A stretch of DNA of 18,803 nt, from assembly GCA_023451415.1 (NCBI GenBank), contig JAEXZK010000293.1, positions 1 to 18,803 of the forward strand, written 5' to 3'. The notes under the pieces are model-generated. The model was not told the origin of the DNA. It saw only the letters and a list, made by a program, of their open reading frames with translations, and did no database searches. Of the stretch, positions 1-7,449 are shown one piece after another. A program made the position numbers and the translations under genes. The stretch's first letter is position 1; each line of letters opens with the position of its first letter. The stretch comes from Bacillota bacterium. Lineage in GTDB: Bacteria > Bacillota > Clostridia > Oscillospirales > Ruminococcaceae.

Positions 1-854
1 CCCTCGGCCCGGGGTTCGTTCCGGGGCTCGCCCTTGGCGCGGCCATCCCGGAGGACGGTGATATCCTTCTTGTCAAAAACGGCAAAACCCGCGTCAGGAT
101 TCTTTTCCAGACGGACCTTAAGCATCCCGGTGAGCAGGCTCACCTCGGTAACAATGCCCCTGCCCTCGGGTGTGTCCACCAGAGCCCCCTGCTTGGGAGT
201 GGTGCGGATCAGGTCCTCGTAGGCCGCCTGCTCATACTTGAGGCAGCACATCAGCCGCCCGCAGGTGCCGGAGATTTTGGTGGGGTTCAGGGAGAGCCCC
301 TGTTCCTTTGCCATCTTGATGGACACCGGCTGGAACTCCCCCAGGAAGGAGGAGCAGCAGAAGGGTTTGCCGCAGCTGCCCAGTCCGCCCAGCATTTTAG
401 CTTCGTCCCGGACGCCGATCTGCCGCAGCTCAATACGGGTGCGGAAGACCGAAGCCAGATCCTTGACCAGCTCCCGGAAGTCCACCCGCCCCTCGGCGGT
501 AAAATAGAAGAGTATCTTGTTGTTGTCAAAGGTGTATTCCACATCCACCAGCTTCATGTCCAGCTTGTTGGCGCTGATCTTTTCCTGGCAGACCTTGAAG
601 GCCTTGCGTTCCTTTTTCCGGTTCTCCTCAATGCGCCTGAGGTCCTCCTCGGTCGCCGCGCGGATGACCTTTTTCAGAGGCTTGACCACCTCGCTGTCCC
701 CCACCTCGCGGTTTGGGATGGCCACCGTGCCGCACTCGATGCCCCGGGCCGTCTCCACAATGACCCGCTGGCCCAGCTGGATTTGAATCTCCAGGGGATC
801 GAAGTAGTAAATCTTCCCCACGTCCTTGAATCTGACTCCGATTACTTCTGCCAT
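1..854 (-). CDS. ricT: RicT (YaaT), PSP1-domain protein, 3' end outside window
   Basis: This is a PSP1-domain protein. In Bacillus subtilis RicT joins RicA and RicF in an iron-sulfur complex that steers RNase Y processing and affects competence, sporulation and biofilm formation. I translated the minus strand from the ATG at 854 and found no stop before the window edge (284 codons seen), so the C-terminus is missing. The PSP1 core is clear. It carries two cysteine groups, CGKPFCC (C161, C166, C167) and CGRLMCC (C198, C203, C204), which are the expected cluster-binding positions. The gene lies 39 bases downstream of holB, the same order as holB-yaaT in Bacillus, and is probably cotranscribed. 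Family identity is seen in the sequence; the cellular role is carried over from Bacillus. Confidence 0.93.
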   Translation of the reverse strand, partial: MAEVIGVRFKDVGKIYYFDPLEIQIQLGQRVIVETARGIECGTVAIPNREVGDSEVVKPLKKVIRAATEEDLRRIEENRKKERKAFKVCQEKISANKLDMKLVDVEYTFDNNKILFYFTAEGRVDFRELVKDLASVFRTRIELRQIGVRDEAKMLGGLGSCGKPFCCSSFLGEFQPVSIKMAKEQGLSLNPTKISGTCGRLMCCLKYEQAAYEDLIRTTPKQGALVDTPEGRGIVTEVSLLTGMLKVRLEKNPDAGFAVFDKKDITVLRDGRAKGEPRNEPRAE

Positions 855-893
855 GGTTCCTCCAACTATTTGTAGCTCATTTGCTTCTATCGG

Positions 894-1832
894 TTACAGC
901 TTCCTTCCGCTCTCGGCCAGCAGGGCCGAAAGCAGAGGCGGATAGCCGTTGCTCTCACAGTAATCCAGCAGGCGGTTCAGTTCCTCCCGCAGGCGGATGC
1001 ACCGGGCGGCGCTGAGGGAAAGCTCCTCCCGCAGTTCCCCGGTCATCAGCAGCTTCCCCACCGTCTCCAGCAGGGCGGCGTATTCCTCCCGCTTTTTCTC
1101 CCAGGGGGCCAGGACGGACATCACGCCGCAGGCGTCCCGCCTGGCCAGGGCCTCCGCCGCGTTTTGGGCGGCGGCATACCGGTTACCGGCCGAAGGGGCC
1201 TGCAAAATCTCCCCGGCCAGCCCGGGAGCCCCGCCGCTGAGGGTCAGTGCCCGGGAAAGCTCCGCTTCCGGCTTGTCCGGCAGGCGCTCCTTCAGCAACC
1301 GGAGAGCCTCCTCCCGGGCGGGAGCCCGGGTCCGCACCGTCACCACCCGGGAGAGGATGGTGGGCAGCAGCCGGTAGCGGTTGTCGCAGGTAAAAATAAA
1401 AAAGGTGTCGTCGGGAGGCTCCTCGATGACCTTGAGCAGGACGTTCTGGACCTCCTTGTCCAGGTTTTGGGCGTCGGTAAAGATATAAACCTTGGCCCGG
1501 CCCTCGCTGGGGCGTTGGTAGGCCTCGGCCCGGAGGGCCCGGACATTCTTCTTCCGGAAGCTCTCCCCGCTGCCGTCCGCCAGGAAAATATCGCTGTGGG
1601 CGCCCAGCAGCACCTTTTGGCACTGGACGCATTCCCCGCACATGGGTCCCTGCTGCTTTTCGCAGAGGATGGCGCCCGCAAGAGCGAGGGCGAGGAGAGT
1701 CCTGCCGGTTCCCGCCTCGCCCTCGATGTTCAAGCTGTGCACCAGCCTGCCACCCGCCAGCATATCCGCCAGGGCGGGAGGCATCTGGACTTTTAACAGG
1801 TCTCCGTCAAACTTTTTCAAACCGCTCCACAT
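894..1832 (-). CDS. holB: DNA polymerase III delta-prime subunit
   Basis: This is the clamp-loader delta-prime subunit, which helps load the sliding clamp during replication. The protein has 312 residues in the AAA+ delta-prime fold. It shows GEAGTGRT at 38-45, a Walker A whose lysine is replaced by arginine, as expected for a subunit that need not hydrolyse ATP. It also shows a four-cysteine zinc module (C57, C65, C68, C71), the IEEPP segment and an SR pair in ILSRVV matching the sensor/arginine-finger region. The open frame extends upstream to 1970, but that part is out-of-frame darA sequence. I chose the ATG at 1832, which overlaps darA by 26 bases. A TTG at 1820, with GGAG four bases before it, is the main alternative. 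The darA-holB-ricT order supports the call. Confidence 0.92.
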   Translation of the reverse strand: MWSGLKKFDGDLLKVQMPPALADMLAGGRLVHSLNIEGEAGTGRTLLALALAGAILCEKQQGPMCGECVQCQKVLLGAHSDIFLADGSGESFRKKNVRALRAEAYQRPSEGRAKVYIFTDAQNLDKEVQNVLLKVIEEPPDDTFFIFTCDNRYRLLPTILSRVVTVRTRAPAREEALRLLKERLPDKPEAELSRALTLSGGAPGLAGEILQAPSAGNRYAAAQNAAEALARRDACGVMSVLAPWEKKREEYAALLETVGKLLMTGELREELSLSAARCIRLREELNRLLDYCESNGYPPLLSALLAESGRKL

Positions 1833-2130
1833 CCATGACAAAGATGGTTGCGCCGCCCACGGCCACTTCCACAGGCATACCGGCGTACATGCCGGCGCTG
1901 AAGGATGCGGTGGAGGGGACCATCTTGGTCCGCTTGCGGCTGTTCTCCGAAATGATGGCGATGGCGGCATCCACCTTGTCGTCCTCGGTGCCCACCAGCA
2001 GGGTGGTGTTGCCGGACATCAGGAAACCGCCGGTGGTGGCCAGACGGGTGACGGAATAGCGCTGCTTGGTCAGGGCGCTGGATACGCCCGCGCTGTCGTC
2101 GTTGGACACGATTGCAAGGATCAGTTTCAT
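1807..2130 (-). CDS. darA: Cyclic-di-AMP receptor DarA (YaaQ), PII-like
   Basis: This is a 107-residue PII-like signalling protein of the DarA/PstA family. Family members are trimeric cytosolic proteins that bind cyclic-di-AMP; their downstream target is not settled. The N-terminus MKLILAIV and the loop TTGGFLMSGNTTLLVG are family hallmarks, and the length is close to the usual 109. The start ATG at 2130 is fixed by AGGAGG seven to eight bases upstream. The gene sits between the Orn/Lys/Arg decarboxylase and holB, as yaaQ does in Bacillus, and its end overlaps the start of holB, which suggests translational coupling. Confidence 0.93.
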   Translation of the reverse strand: MKLILAIVSNDDSAGVSSALTKQRYSVTRLATTGGFLMSGNTTLLVGTEDDKVDAAIAIISENSRKRTKMVPSTASFSAGMYAGMPVEVAVGGATIFVMDVERFEKV

Positions 2131-2172
2131 AGAAGTCAGCCTCCTTCATACGGTTGGTTCCTTCGGAATTTC

Positions 2173-2190
2173 AGGAACACCGTTGTTCCT
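2173..2190 (-). other. Intergenic stem-loop between decarboxylase and darA
   Basis: A perfect 7-bp inverted repeat, AGGAACA-CCGT-TGTTCCT, lies between the decarboxylase stop codon and the darA ribosome binding site. On the transcribed minus strand it is followed by GAAATTCCG rather than a run of T, so it is a poor intrinsic terminator. It could be an mRNA processing or stability element, or an operator close to the candidate -10 at 2198-2203. Confidence 0.4.
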
Positions 2191-2195
2191 TATGG

Positions 2196-3548
2196 TTATT
2201 TTACCACAAAAATATGGTCAATGCTACTGGTTTTTAGCAGCCGGAGGGCCGGTACGGTAATTTCCTCCCCCGGCACCAGCAGCGGCAGGCCCGGTGGGCA
2301 CCGGCTCACCAGCCGCGCGGCGATCCGCCCGGGGGCGTCCTCCAGAGGGACCAGCCTCCCGGGGCGGCCCATGGCTTCGGAAATGGGGAGAATCTGCCGC
2401 GGGAGCGGCAGCGGCTCCGGCGGCTGGTAGGGGATGGCGGAGCGGCCCCGGGGGGCGTGTCCCACCGCCTGCTCCAGGGCCATCAGCTGCTCCTCGGTGT
2501 TCCAGGGGGTGAGCATAAAGACACAGACGTTCTCTCCCAGGTACTCGGGCTCGACACCCTGCTCCCGGAGGTAGCGGCCAAAGCTCTGCTGGGTGTACTC
2601 GGCGGCGGTAAAGTCCAGCGTCATCCGGACAGGGTCGCAGATCCAGCTCCGGGCCACCCGGAAGCCCCGGGCCTCGGCGGCGGTCTTGAGCTTTTCCAGC
2701 CGGTTGCCCAGCTGGATGTAGCTGGGGCTGACGCTCTCCATCTCGGGCAGGGCCATGTCCGCCGACAGCATGATCAGGTAGTTGGGGCTGGTGCTGCCAA
2801 AAAGGGACATGGCATACTTGGCGTCCCCGTAAAGGTCGCCGTTGGCCAGGTGGAGGGCCGCCGCGCCGGTGAGGGCGGGCAGTGTCTTGTGGAGGGAGTC
2901 GGCACAGAGGTCCGCCCCCAGGGCGATGGGGTGGAGGGCCACCCGAAAACGGTTGAGATGGGCGCCGTGGGCGTTGTCCACCAGGAGCATTTTCCGCCGC
3001 CTGTGGCAGAGGAAGCTGATCTCCCCGATGTCCGCCATCTGGCCGAAGTAATCGGGGCTGGTGATGTAGACCGCCACCGCGTCGGGGTGGGCGGCCAGGG
3101 CCGCCTCCACATCCTCGGGGCGGGGCGGCAGGGCGATCCCCGGTATCCCGCCGTCCCGGCCGTCAGACACCGGACAGCCCACCCACACCGGTTCCAGGCC
3201 CAGCAGCCCCATGGCGGCCACGGCGCTGCGGTGGATGGTGCGGGAGGCGATGATGGTGCGGCCGTACCGGCGGGCCATGTAAAGCATGGTCTGGATGCAC
3301 AAAGTGCTCCCCCCCGCAGAGAGGAGGCTGTCCCCGGCGCCATAGGCCCCGGCCATCCGCTGCTCCAGAAGGCGCAGGGGCCCGTCGCACTCGTAGAGGG
3401 AATCCGCGCCCTGGATCTCGGTGATATCGTAGGGGGCGGCCTCCTCCAGGGGGAAGGGCAGCCGTCCCTTGTGCCCCGGCATGTGGAAGGGGGCCGGGTT
3501 TCTCCTCCGGATCTCCCCAAGGGCGTCAAAGAGCGGTGTTCCCGCCAT
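2196..3548 (-). CDS. Orn/Lys/Arg decarboxylase family PLP enzyme (YaaO-like)
   Basis: This is a fold-type I PLP-dependent decarboxylase of the Orn/Lys/Arg (SpeA/CadA-related) family, 450 residues from the ATG at 3548. Visible hallmarks are MPGHKG at 23-28, SAGGST near 77, DNAHGAH from D191 (PLP-ring aspartate) and DSLHKT with the predicted Schiff-base lysine K221. The length matches the short wingless forms such as Bacillus YaaO and SpeA. Substrate (arginine, lysine or ornithine) cannot be decided from sequence. I prefer the ATG at 3548 because GAGGTG lies six bases upstream; an in-frame GTG at 3557 is the alternative. It precedes darA-holB-ricT as yaaO does in Bacillus, but the tmk gene usually found between is missing. 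Confidence 0.9.
   Translation of the reverse strand: MAGTPLFDALGEIRRRNPAPFHMPGHKGRLPFPLEEAAPYDITEIQGADSLYECDGPLRLLEQRMAGAYGAGDSLLSAGGSTLCIQTMLYMARRYGRTIIASRTIHRSAVAAMGLLGLEPVWVGCPVSDGRDGGIPGIALPPRPEDVEAALAAHPDAVAVYITSPDYFGQMADIGEISFLCHRRRKMLLVDNAHGAHLNRFRVALHPIALGADLCADSLHKTLPALTGAAALHLANGDLYGDAKYAMSLFGSTSPNYLIMLSADMALPEMESVSPSYIQLGNRLEKLKTAAEARGFRVARSWICDPVRMTLDFTAAEYTQQSFGRYLREQGVEPEYLGENVCVFMLTPWNTEEQLMALEQAVGHAPRGRSAIPYQPPEPLPLPRQILPISEAMGRPGRLVPLEDAPGRIAARLVSRCPPGLPLLVPGEEITVPALRLLKTSSIDHIFVVK
2198..2203 (-). promoter_or_regulatory. Possible internal extended -10 promoter for darA-holB-ricT
   Basis: The minus strand reads TGGTAAAAT, an extended -10 (TGn-TAAAAT), across the end of the decarboxylase gene. 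No good -35 sits at 17 bases; TTGACC is present but only 12 bases away. Transcription would begin just before the stem-loop at 2173-2190. The evidence is weak, and read-through from the upstream operon promoter is an adequate alternative. Confidence 0.3.
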
Positions 3549-3597
3549 GCCTGTCACCTCGCTTCCGTCACTTCACAGTTTGTTCCCTTGCGGCCGT

Positions 3598-4035
3598 TCA
3601 GGCCAGCTGGGGCGCCCGGCGGGCAAGTTCCTCCAGGAAGCCCTCCCGGTCGGCTGGGGAAAGCTCCAGGCGGTACAGCTTGCCGCCCTGGCGGAAATAG
3701 ATGTAAAGGGCGTTCTTCTCCAGGGCCATGGGCACATAGCCGTCCGCCGCCTGGGACTTCTCGCTGCTGGCCCATTCCATATCGTCATAGAGGACGTCGA
3801 TCTTGGAAAGGCCGCTGCGGGCCTCCAGGCCGCCCTCCGTCATGGTGTAGCGGGTGCAGAGAAGCTGGGCCAAAGCCACCAGGAAGGTGCCGCCGCCGGC
3901 AAAGAGAAGAAGCGCCCCCAGGATCCAACTCTGCCTGAGCCAGATCCACACGCTCAGCAGGGCCACCAGGCCGCTGGCCGCAGTGGCAATGGGATAAAAC
4001 TTGCCCCATCGGGCGGGGAATATCCGCTTATCCAT
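3598..4035 (-). CDS. Small membrane protein with bacterial PH-like domain
   Basis: This is a 145-residue protein with two closely spaced hydrophobic segments (about residues 17-33 and 36-60) followed by a soluble domain rich in beta-strand pattern. The motif RYTMTEGGLEARSGL, then ITVLYDDM-like and LYIYF strands, resembles bacterial PH-domain (bPH/YdbS-like) membrane proteins. I see no catalytic motif. The start lies six bases after the stop of the FemX-type gene, and GGCGG within that gene's end is the only ribosome binding signal, so translation is probably coupled. The family call is by pattern only; an uncharacterised two-TM protein is the safe reading. Confidence 0.7.
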   Translation of the reverse strand: MDKRIFPARWGKFYPIATAASGLVALLSVWIWLRQSWILGALLLFAGGGTFLVALAQLLCTRYTMTEGGLEARSGLSKIDVLYDDMEWASSEKSQAADGYVPMALEKNALYIYFRQGGKLYRLELSPADREGFLEELARRAPQLA

Positions 4036-4041
4036 GTGATG

Positions 4042-5097
4042 TCATCCGCCTTTCAGTTTTCGTCGGACCTTCCGGACCAGGCCGTTGAGCTTGATGCCCA
4101 GGCCCACCAGCGCCGTGACCGCCGGCTTGTAGTTAAAATCAAATTCTCCGGCAAGCTCGTCCACCCTGCCGCCGAACCCCCGCTTGAAGCGGTAGAGGCC
4201 GTACATATGGCCGTTCTCGTTCTCCAGGTCTCCCGAGATGCCCTGGAAGTCATAGACGGTGCAGCCGGTCTGGATGGCCCAGCGGATCATCTCCCACTGC
4301 ATCAGGTAATTGGGCATGACGTTGCGGTGGGCGTTGTCCGAGGCCCCATAGACATAGCAGGCCTTGCCGGCATAGTTGGTGGTGATGGCGCCGCAGACCG
4401 GCTGGCCCTGGTAAAAGCCCATGTACAGCCGGGCGTGGACGCCCAGCGCGTCCAGCATCCGCTCAAAATAGCTTTTGGGCCGGGTGTTAAAGCCGTCCCG
4501 CTTCCCGGTGGTCTCATAGATGCGCATAAAATCGTCCAGGTACTCCTTGCCCACGGGGCGGACCTCCACCCCCTTCTTGATGGCCAGGCGGACGTTGTAC
4601 CGGGTTTTCTGCGTCAGCCCCATAAAGACCTCGTCCTCGGTGCGGCCCGCCAGGGGAAGCCGGTAGTTAAACCGGGCCTGGATGGTCTCAAAGCCGTCGG
4701 GGCCGTAAAACCGCTTGAACCCCATGTCCTCCATCACCTTGATAAAAAAGGTGTCGCCGGCAGGGACGTCGGGATCGATTTTAAAGGTGTGGGCATGATA
4801 GATCTTGGCCAGGGCGTCCACCCCGGCCTTCAGGTCCCGGAGGACGGCCAGGTCCTTGAGGTCGCAGACAGGGCCCCGGGGGCTGTACAGGAAGCTGGTG
4901 CCGAAAAGGGGCATCCTCTGGATGAGGACCCCACAGGCCCCCACGATCTTCCCTTCCCCGTCCCGGGAGACCACAGCCTCAAACTGCCAATTGCTCTTTA
5001 CCTCCTGCCAATGGACCGATTGGGTAAACTCCCCCCGGGGGTGATGGGAAACAAAGTCTTCATATTCCCGGTACTGTTCCCTGCGCAATATTTCCAT
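4042..5097 (-). CDS. FemX/FemAB-type peptidoglycan aminoacyltransferase
   Basis: This 351-residue protein belongs to the FemABX family (lipid II:glycine glycyltransferase-like), which use aminoacyl-tRNA to add amino acids to the peptidoglycan stem peptide on the cytoplasmic face. It shows the twin GNAT-like organisation. N-terminal FTQSVHWQEVK is followed by LYSPRGPVCD. The central TQKTRYNVRLAIKKGVEVR is the classic family signature. C-terminal segments are GAITTNYAGKACYVYGASDN, LMQWEMIRWA and YDFQGISGD...YRFKRGFGG. The start ATG at 5097 has GGAGAG nine bases upstream. The amino acid added cannot be read from the sequence. It lies between the QueG-like gene and the PH-like gene in one leftward operon. 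Confidence 0.92.
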   Translation of the reverse strand: MEILRREQYREYEDFVSHHPRGEFTQSVHWQEVKSNWQFEAVVSRDGEGKIVGACGVLIQRMPLFGTSFLYSPRGPVCDLKDLAVLRDLKAGVDALAKIYHAHTFKIDPDVPAGDTFFIKVMEDMGFKRFYGPDGFETIQARFNYRLPLAGRTEDEVFMGLTQKTRYNVRLAIKKGVEVRPVGKEYLDDFMRIYETTGKRDGFNTRPKSYFERMLDALGVHARLYMGFYQGQPVCGAITTNYAGKACYVYGASDNAHRNVMPNYLMQWEMIRWAIQTGCTVYDFQGISGDLENENGHMYGLYRFKRGFGGRVDELAGEFDFNYKPAVTALVGLGIKLNGLVRKVRRKLKGG

Positions 5098-5128
5098 AGA
5101 ATGGGTCTCTCCATTTCTCTTTCTTGTT

Positions 5129-5145
5129 GGCCGCTCCGGGCGGCC
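5129..5145 (-). other. GC-rich stem-loop between QueG-like and FemX-like genes
   Basis: A perfect 6-bp inverted repeat (GGCCGC, 5-base loop, GCGGCC) sits directly after the stop codon of the QueG-like gene. There is no T tract on the transcribed strand, so it more likely affects mRNA stability than termination. Confidence 0.35.
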
Positions 5146-6003
5146 TCACCGTGCCCGGGCAGCAGCGCGGTCCAAAAGCTCCAGGTTCCGTTCCAACACC
5201 TGCCGGCCCCGCCATCCATAGCTTTTCCGGGCCAGCAGTCCGTCCAGCTCCTCCGGGACCACCACAGGGGTCAGGTTCTCCCGCAGCCGGACCACGGGGG
5301 TCAGGGGCAGGGCCCGGTTCCAGGGGCAGGCGTCGGTGCAGATATCGCACCCCCAGGCCAGCCCTCCGGCGGCCACCTGTTCTTCTTCCCAGGGCTCCAG
5401 CTTCCCCTTCTTTTGGGTGATGAAGGAACGGCACCGGCTCCTGTCCAGCCCCTCCGCCGTCAGCGCGCCGGTTGGGCAGGCCTCCAGGCAGCGGCGGCAG
5501 CTCCCGCACCCGGGGACATCCGCCGGGCCGGTGGGGGCCAGCTCCAGGTCGGTGACCACCTCGCAGACAAACACCCTGCTGCCCCACACCGGGGCGACCA
5601 GCTGCCCATTGCGCCCACGGCGGCCCAGGCCCGCCCGGCAGGCCGCCTCCACCTCGGGGACAGGGGAGCTGTCTGCAAAAGGCAGGAACTGCGCCCCGGG
5701 GAACTCCTCCCTCAGCGCGGCGCATACATCCTCCAGTATTTCCCCCGCCACGGTGTGATAATCATCACAGACCGCATATCGGGCCACATTCCGTCCCGGA
5801 TGCTCCCCCGTGTGGTAGGGCAGGAGCATCACCACCGCCGAGCCCCCTTCCGGGATGCGTCCTAGGGCCCGGCAGGGGATCAGCTTTTCCCTCTCCGGCA
5901 GGACGCAGGCCCCCAGGGCCGTCACCCCGTGGGGGGCGGCCGCAGCGGCGGCCCGTTCCAACGCCCGGCGGGTGCGCGCCTCCGGGGCCCCGGCCCGCTC
6001 CAT
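5146..6003 (-). CDS. QueG-like (epoxyqueuosine reductase family) iron-sulfur protein, short form
   Basis: This 285-residue protein matches the core of QueG, the cobalamin- and [4Fe-4S]-dependent enzyme that reduces epoxyqueuosine to queuosine in tRNA. It has the N-terminal DUF1730-type region with DDYHTVAGEIL (D80-L90), ADSSPVPE with D111 in the position of the catalytic aspartate, and two ferredoxin-like clusters. These are CGSCRRCLEACPTGAL (C166, C169, C172, C176), and C191 with WGCDICTDACPWN (C219, C222, C226). It ends soon after, at about 285 instead of the roughly 350-390 of full QueG, so the C-terminal HEAT-like extension that contacts tRNA is absent or minimal. Its ATG overlaps the stop of the NERD-like gene by one base (TGATG), indicating translational coupling. 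Activity on tRNA is uncertain. Confidence 0.82.
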   Translation of the reverse strand: MERAGAPEARTRRALERAAAAAAPHGVTALGACVLPEREKLIPCRALGRIPEGGSAVVMLLPYHTGEHPGRNVARYAVCDDYHTVAGEILEDVCAALREEFPGAQFLPFADSSPVPEVEAACRAGLGRRGRNGQLVAPVWGSRVFVCEVVTDLELAPTGPADVPGCGSCRRCLEACPTGALTAEGLDRSRCRSFITQKKGKLEPWEEEQVAAGGLAWGCDICTDACPWNRALPLTPVVRLRENLTPVVVPEELDGLLARKSYGWRGRQVLERNLELLDRAAARAR

Positions 6004-6623
6004 CAGGCCTCAAAGAGGGCGGCTATCTTTTGGATATCCACACCGTTGTCCTTGTCATATTTGCCCCGGGAGAGGACCTCCCGCAGCTCCGGGAGGGTGA
6101 CCACCACGTCCTGGCTGCCGGAGATGTAGCTTTTCACCTGTTTGCCGGTGGCGGGCAGGAACCACTCCACCTGCATGTTGTAAATTTTATTCTCGGCAAA
6201 GAGCCTGCGGAGGATGGCCACGGCTTTTTCACATTCCTTGCCGGGGTTGGGCACCAGGACGCGGCCCGTGGCCTTCTCCTCCTCGCCGTCGGTCCTGGCC
6301 CAGTTCTGCTCCTCCATCTTGCCGAAGTAGCAGCCCCGGGCATGGATATCGCAGAAAAGCAGGACGCCCCAGGGCCCCACCACCGCGTGGTCCACCCGGG
6401 CGGACTCCCCGCCGGCGGAGACGGTCACGTCCCGCAGGACCTTCCAGCTCCGGAGGGCGCCCAGCTTTTTCAGGGCGCGGTGCACCTTGCCCTTGGTCAT
6501 ATCGCTTTTGAAGTAGCTGATGTACGCGCGTATCAGCACAAAGGCCAGCACAAGCACACAGGCGGCTAAAACGGCCCAGTAAAAAAGACTGCCCGCCGAA
6601 TAGGTGTTACCAAATAATTCCAC
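6003..6623 (-). CDS. Membrane-anchored NERD-like domain protein with degenerate motif
   Basis: This 206-residue protein has one N-terminal membrane segment (about residues 13-31) and a cytoplasmic domain resembling NERD (nuclease-related domain). The conserved strand ARVDHAVVGPWGVLLF (D78 retained) is followed by CDIHARGCYFGK and a later QNW, matching the NERD order. Where active members read ExK, this one reads C91-D92-I93, so catalysis is doubtful. Start: the GTG at 6623 has GGAGG nine bases upstream. It is the first gene of the leftward operon, about 90 bases from the promoter at 6722-6749. Function unknown; a structural or binding role at the membrane is inference. Confidence 0.72.
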   Translation of the reverse strand: MELFGNTYSAGSLFYWAVLAACVLVLAFVLIRAYISYFKSDMTKGKVHRALKKLGALRSWKVLRDVTVSAGGESARVDHAVVGPWGVLLFCDIHARGCYFGKMEEQNWARTDGEEEKATGRVLVPNPGKECEKAVAILRRLFAENKIYNMQVEWFLPATGKQVKSYISGSQDVVVTLPELREVLSRGKYDKDNGVDIQKIAALFEA

Positions 6624-6721
6624 GTCCAGATTCCTCCATCGTTCCTTCTGAAAAGTCCCGGCCGCGCCGGGCGGTCCGGCCTCTGTCCGGCCCTGTATTT
6701 ACCGCTGATCAGATAGGTACT

Positions 6722-6749
6722 ATTGTAGCACAAGTTGCCGTTTTTGCAA
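6722..6749 (-). promoter_or_regulatory. Sigma-A promoter of the left operon
   Basis: On the minus strand TTGCAA (6749-6744) and TACAAT (6727-6722) are 16 bases apart, and the -10 is extended (TGCTACAAT). Transcription would start near 6715 and enter the NERD-like gene at 6623, and probably continue through to ricT. The 6624-6910 interval holds this promoter and the divergent one at 6824-6852, and no gene. Confidence 0.75.
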
Positions 6750-6823
6750 ACGGTCTGCGTCCTCTCCGGCTCCTGCTCCAGGTAAACAAATCTTAAACAA
6801 TGTCTGAACAAGTTCCCCCTTTC

Positions 6824-6852
6824 TTGACACCCGTCCCCTTTGCGGGTAAAAT
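6824..6852 (+). promoter_or_regulatory. Strong sigma-A promoter for DUF4358 gene
   Basis: A perfect -35 (TTGACA, 6824-6829) and near-perfect -10 (TAAAAT, 6847-6852) are separated by exactly 17 bases. The predicted transcript starts near 6859. The spacer contains CCCG...CGGG, and GTCCC-ATG-GGGAC occurs just after the start site (6868-6880). Either could be an operator half-site pair, but this is speculative. Confidence 0.85.
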
Positions 6853-6910
6853 ATGTGTACATACACCGTCCCATGGGGACAGGCAGTTCCACGGGAAAGG
6901 GGGCCGCGCT

Positions 6911-7426
6911 TTGCAGAGATTTCTCCTCGTCATGGCCTGTATCATTGTGGCCATTATTTTTGCTCTCCAGGGCTTTGCCCCCCAGTATTCCCTCCCCACC
7001 GCCGACGATCTCCAGGCAGGAGGGCAGGAGATCAGCACCGACGCCCCCGAGCAGGCCCTGGCGGAGATCTACTTCGATGTATCCATCATGGGGGTGGAGG
7101 AAGCCACGCCCCAGCGGCTGGAAACTGATTTTGGCATCGACCCCTCCATTTATTATTCCTGTGTGGGGCGGTACACCGATGGCCGGTTCGGCATTGCCGA
7201 CGTCATTATGCTCAGCCCCCGCCCCGGCTATGAGGACGAAGTCCGCGAGGCCCTCCAGACCATCAAACTCTCCCGGATGAGCCTCTTCCGGAACTACGAC
7301 ATCTATAACTCCTACGAACTGGCCGAAAACGGCGCCATCTTCCAGCGGGGAGATTACTACATCCTCACCATGATCGACAACGAGGAAGCCGTCCGGGAGA
7401 TCATCGAGTCCTACATCCCCCGCTGA
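6911..7426 (+). CDS. Membrane-anchored DUF4358-type protein
   Basis: This 171-residue protein has an N-terminal hydrophobic signal-anchor (about residues 4-19) and an extracytoplasmic domain that resembles DUF4358 of gut Clostridia. No lipobox cysteine is visible at the end of the hydrophobic stretch, so anchoring by an uncleaved segment is likelier than lipidation. The reading frame opens at an ATG at 6800, but that lies upstream of the strong promoter at 6824-6852 and would not be in its transcript. The TTG at 6911 has a GGGGG ribosome binding site six bases upstream and begins right before the hydrophobic stretch, so I chose it; an ATG at 6932 is less likely. Function unknown. It is probably cotranscribed with the amidohydrolase 71 bases downstream. 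Confidence 0.75.
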   Translation: MQRFLLVMACIIVAIIFALQGFAPQYSLPTADDLQAGGQEISTDAPEQALAEIYFDVSIMGVEEATPQRLETDFGIDPSIYYSCVGRYTDGRFGIADVIMLSPRPGYEDEVREALQTIKLSRMSLFRNYDIYNSYELAENGAIFQRGDYYILTMIDNEEAVREIIESYIPR

Positions 7427-7449
7427 CGGGGAGCCCATATTTCAAAAAC

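Noticed and set aside
1833..1970. Upstream extension of holB to an ATG at 1970
   Set aside because: These 46 codons overlap darA in another frame and show no clamp-loader similarity.
2457..3938. 493-codon open frame on the plus strand
   Set aside because: Antisense shadow of the Orn/Lys/Arg decarboxylase; no ribosome binding site and low-complexity composition.
3469..5865. 798-codon open frame on the plus strand
   Set aside because: It lies antisense to four well-supported genes, has no family similarity, and is rich in Gly/His/Pro/Ala as expected for the complement of GC-rich coding sequence.
6566..7438. 290-codon open frame on the minus strand spanning the divergent promoters
   Set aside because: It crosses both predicted promoters and is antisense to the DUF4358 gene; its sequence mirrors that gene.
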